Origin: Thermus sp. JCM 17653
Lineage (GTDB): Bacteria; Deinococcota; Deinococci; Deinococcales; Thermaceae
Length of the DNA stretch: 19,203 nt
Direction: 5' to 3'
Assembly (NCBI GenBank): GCA_001311585.1
Contig: BBBN01000005.1
Location: forward strand, 1 to 19,203
A program made the position numbers and the translations under genes. The notes beneath the pieces are model-generated. The model did not search any database and was not told the DNA's origin. It saw only the letters and a list, made by a program, of their open reading frames with translations. Below, piece by piece: positions 16,414 to 19,203 of the stretch; position 1 is the first letter of the stretch, and each line of letters starts with the position of its first letter.

Positions 16414-18846
16414 GGGAGGCATGCTCAAGGGCGAAGGCCCGGGTCCGCTGCCGCCCCTTCTTCAGCAGTACGTGGAGCTTCGGGACCGCTACCCCGACTA
16501 CCTCCTCCTCTTCCAGGTGGGGGATTTCTACGAGTGCTTCGGGGAGGACGCCGAGCGCCTTGCCCGCGCTCTCGGCCTCGTCCTCACCCACAAAACCAGC
16601 AAGGACTTCACCACCCCCATGGCGGGGATTCCCATAAGGGCCTTTGACGCCTACGCCGAAAGGCTCTTAAGGATGGGCTTCCGCCTGGCGGTGGCCGACC
16701 AGGTGGAGCCCGCCGAGGAAGCGGAGGGCCTGGTGCGGCGGGAGGTGACCCAGCTCCTCACCCCGGGGACCCTCACCCAGGAGGCCCTCCTCCCCCGGGA
16801 GGCCAACTACCTGGCCGCCGTCGCCACCGGGGACGGGTGGGGCCTGGCCTTTCTGGACGTCTCCACCGGGGAGTTCAAGGGGACCCTCCTCAAGGGCAAA
16901 AGCGCCCTCTACGACGAGCTCTTCCGCCATCGGCCCGCCGAGGTCCTCTTGGCCCCGGAGCTTCGGGAGAACGGGGCTTCGTGGAGGAGTTCCGCAAGCG
17001 CTTTCCCGTGATGCTCTCCGAGGCCCCCTTTGACCTGGAGGGGGAAGGGCCCTTGGCCCTGAGGCGGGCCCAGGGGGCGCTTCTCGCCTACGCCCGGGCC
17101 ACCCAGGGGGGGGCCTTGAGCGTGCGCCCTTTTCGCCTCTACGACCCCGGGGCCTTCGTGCGCCTGCCCGAGGCGAGCCTGAAGGCCCTCGAGGTCTTTG
17201 AGCCCTTGCGGGGCCAGGACACCCTCTTCGGCGTTCTGGACGAGACGCGCACCGCCCCCGGAAGAAGGCTCCTCCAGGCCTGGCTCCGCCACCCCCTCCT
17301 GGAAAGGGGGCCCCTGGAGGCGCGGCTTGACCGGGTGGAGCGCTTCGTGCGGGAGGGGAGTTTGAGGGAGGGGGTGAGGCGCCTCCTCTTTCGCCTCGCG
17401 GATTTGGAGCGCCTGGCCACGAGGCTGGAGCTCGGCCGGGCGAGCCCCAGGGACCTCGCCGCCCTCCGCAGGAGCCTGGAGATCCTCCCCGAGCTTAAGG
17501 GCCTCCTCGGGGAGGAGGTGGGGCTTCCCGACCTCTCCGGCCTTTGGGAGGAGCTTAGGGCGGCTTTGGTGGAGGACCCGCCCCTCAAGGTTTCCGAAGG
17601 GGGGCTCATCCGCGAGGGGTATGACCCCGACCTGGACGCCCTAAGGCGGGCCCACGCCGAGGGGGTGGCCTACTTCCTGGACCTCGAGGCCCGGGAGAAG
17701 GAGAGGACGGGCATCCCCACCCTCAAGGTGGGGTACAACGCCGTCTTCGGCTACTACCTGGAGGTGACCCGGCCCTACTACGAGGAGGTGCCTAAGGAGT
17801 ACCGCCCCGTCCAGACCCTCAAGGACCGGCAGCGCTACACCCTGCCCGAGATGAAGGAAAGGGAGCGGGAGCTCTACCGCCTCGAGGCCCTGATCAAGAG
17901 GCGGGAGGAGGAGGTCTTCCTCGCCCTAAGGGAAAGGGCCAAGAAGGAGGCCGAGGCCTTGCGGGAGGCGGCGAGGATCCTCGCCGAGCTGGACGTCTAC
18001 GCCGCCCTCGCCGAGGTGGCGGTGCGCTACGGCTACACCAGGCCCCGCTTCGGGGAGAGGCTTCGCATAAGGGCGGGGCGCCACCCGGTGGTGGAGCGCC
18101 GCACCGAGTTCGTCCCCAACGACCTGGAGATGGCCCACGAGCTCGTCCTGGTCACCGGGCCCAACATGGCGGGGAAGAGCACCTTTTTAAGGCAGACCGC
18201 CCTCATCGCCCTCCTCGCCCAGATCGGGAGCTTCGTGCCCGCCGAGGAGGCGGAGCTTCCCCTCTTTGACGGGATCTACACCCGCATCGGGGCCTCCGAC
18301 GACCTCGCCGGGGGGAAGAGCACCTTCATGGTGGAGATGGAGGAGGTGGCCCTGGTGCTCAAGGAGGCCACGGAAAGAAGCCTCGTCCTCCTGGACGAGG
18401 TGGGCCGGGGCACGAGCAGCCTGGACGGGGTGGCCATCGCCACCGCCCTGGCCGAGGCTTTGCACGAGCGGCGGTGCTACGCCCTCTTCGCCACCCACTA
18501 CTTTGAGCTCACCGCCCTCGCCCTTCCCCGGCTGAAGAACCTGCACGTGGCCGCTAAGGAAGAGGAAGGGGGCCTGGTCTTCTACCACCAGGTTTTGCCG
18601 GGCCCCGCCTCCAAGAGCTACGGGGTGGAGGTGGCGGAGATGGCGGGCCTCCCCAAGGAGGTGGTGGCCCGGGCCAAGGCCCTCCTCCAGGCCATGGCCG
18701 CCAGGCGGGAGGGGGCCTTGGAGGAGGTCTTGGAGCGCCTCCTGGCCTTGGACCCCGACCGCCTCACCCCCCTCGAGGCCCTGAGGTTCCTCCACGAGCT
18801 CAAGGCCTTGGCCCTGGGCCTCCCCCTGGGTAGCATGAAGGGGTGA
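16412..18846 (+). CDS. mutS: DNA mismatch repair protein MutS (one frame break)
   Basis: Binds mismatches and small loops and recruits MutL. From the ATG at 16412 it is 811 residues and its numbering fits, from memory, that of Thermus aquaticus MutS. Mismatch-binding F39-Y-E41 lies in [12 protein letters not shown]; then the connector ([10 protein letters not shown]), core levers and clamp ([11 protein letters not shown] region), and the ATPase: Walker A GPNMAGKS 583-590 (K589), [13 protein letters not shown], Walker [14 protein letters not shown] with D662/E663, FATHYFELT and the [15 protein letters not shown] helix-turn-helix region. One frame break at about 16977 (GCC TTC became GCTTC) splits it; both halves join exactly to family sequence. 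Start choice: ATG at 16409, 16412 or 16421 are all in frame, giving 812, 811 or 808 residues; none has a well-spaced ribosome site. The stop overlaps the mutL start. Confidence 0.97.
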
Positions 18847-19203
18847 TCCGCCCCCTGCCTCCCGAGCTCAGGGGCCTCCTCGCCCGGGGCGAGGTCCTCC
18901 TCGCGGTGAAGGACGCCGTGCGGGAGCTTCTGGAAAACGCCCTGGACGCCGGGGCCAAAAGGGTGCGGGTGGAGCTTTGGGGCGGGGGGCTGGAGAGGCT
19001 CGTGGTGGAGGACGATGGGGAGGGGATTCCCCTGGAAGACCTCCCCCTCGCCGTGGAGCCCTTCGCCACCAGCAAGCTCAGGGACCCCGAGCGCATCCAC
19101 ACCCTGGGCTTCCGCGGCCAAGCCCTTTACGCCTTGAGGCAGGCGGCCACCCTCAAGATCCGCTCCCGGCCCGGAAGCAGCTTGGGGGGGGGCCTCCCTT
19201 TGG
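18843..19203 (+). CDS. mutL: DNA mismatch repair protein MutL, N-terminal part (runs off the window)
   Basis: About 120 residues of the GHKL ATPase domain. The start is GTG at 18843, overlapping the mutS stop by 4 nt (GTGA), so translation is coupled and expression follows mutS. Motifs: ARGEVLLAVKDAVRELLENALDAG with the catalytic Glu and the ATP/Mg Asn of the ELLEN helix, EDDGEGIPLEDL (the DxGxGI motif), PFATSKL, and TLGFRGQALYAL. The last reads GQAL where most MutL proteins have GEAL, and the segment after GEV lacks the common RP. These may be normal for Thermus. The final bases contain a run of 8 G (near 19184-19191), so the reading just before the window edge is uncertain. Confidence 0.93.
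   Translation, partial: MIRPLPPELRGLLARGEVLLAVKDAVRELLENALDAGAKRVRVELWGGGLERLVVEDDGEGIPLEDLPLAVEPFATSKLRDPERIHTLGFRGQALYALRQAATLKIRSRPGSSLGGGLPL

Overview
The window is about 19 kb of very GC-rich DNA from a Thermus species. Thermus thermophilus or a close relative fits best. The MutS reading frame (811 codons, mismatch-binding F39-x-E41, Walker A ending at K589, Walker B at D662/E663) matches, as I remember it, the numbering of Thermus aquaticus MutS, and the other proteins have the same compact, Arg/Leu/Gly/Pro-rich style. No database search was run, so the species is an inference.

Layout. 2-571 (+) is the 3' end of folC. 705-1756 (-) is a lipoprotein with a PrcB-type C-terminal domain. 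1981-5475 (-) is a peptide-type ABC importer: a substrate-binding protein gene, an intrinsic terminator, then permeases dppB and dppC, with no ATPase gene. 5641-10652 (-) is a complete branched-chain amino acid importer, livK-livH-livM-livG-livF, whose last four genes are coupled by ATGA stop/start overlaps. 10797-12137 (-) is glnA (glutamine synthetase I). 12315-13972 (+) is a secreted 5'-nucleotidase, divergent from glnA. 14139-16267 (-) is a sulfite oxidation operon: a Tat-exported molybdenum sulfite dehydrogenase, its c-type cytochrome and a MOSC-domain protein. 16412-19203 (+) is mutS followed by the 5' part of mutL. There is no tRNA, rRNA, CRISPR array or insertion sequence that I can see, and no gene-free stretch longer than 300 bases. 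The largest gap, 1757-1980, is filled with inverted repeats.

How the genes work together. The minus-strand block from glnA to dppC is about nitrogen: uptake of peptides and of Leu/Ile/Val-type amino acids beside glutamine synthesis. In both transporter operons the binding-protein gene is first and is separated from the permease genes by a hairpin, a usual way to make the binding protein in excess. The sulfite operon detoxifies or respires sulfite outside the membrane, passing electrons to cytochrome c.

Two things stand out. First, five hairpins of one architecture sit directly against stop codons at exactly fixed distances: 5 nt after the stop for prcB-like, livF and the nucleotidase, and 3 nt after the stop for dppC and the MOSC gene. 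The stem sequences differ between classes but stay paired, and all are followed by a GGGGGCCCC-like block. This looks like a dispersed 3'-end element and is the best candidate here for something little described. Second, 18 frame breaks affect 11 of 17 genes. Thirteen are losses of one base, mostly in runs of C or G, and every downstream frame resumes with intact family motifs. I read these as sequencing or consensus errors, not gene decay, and give full gene spans across them.
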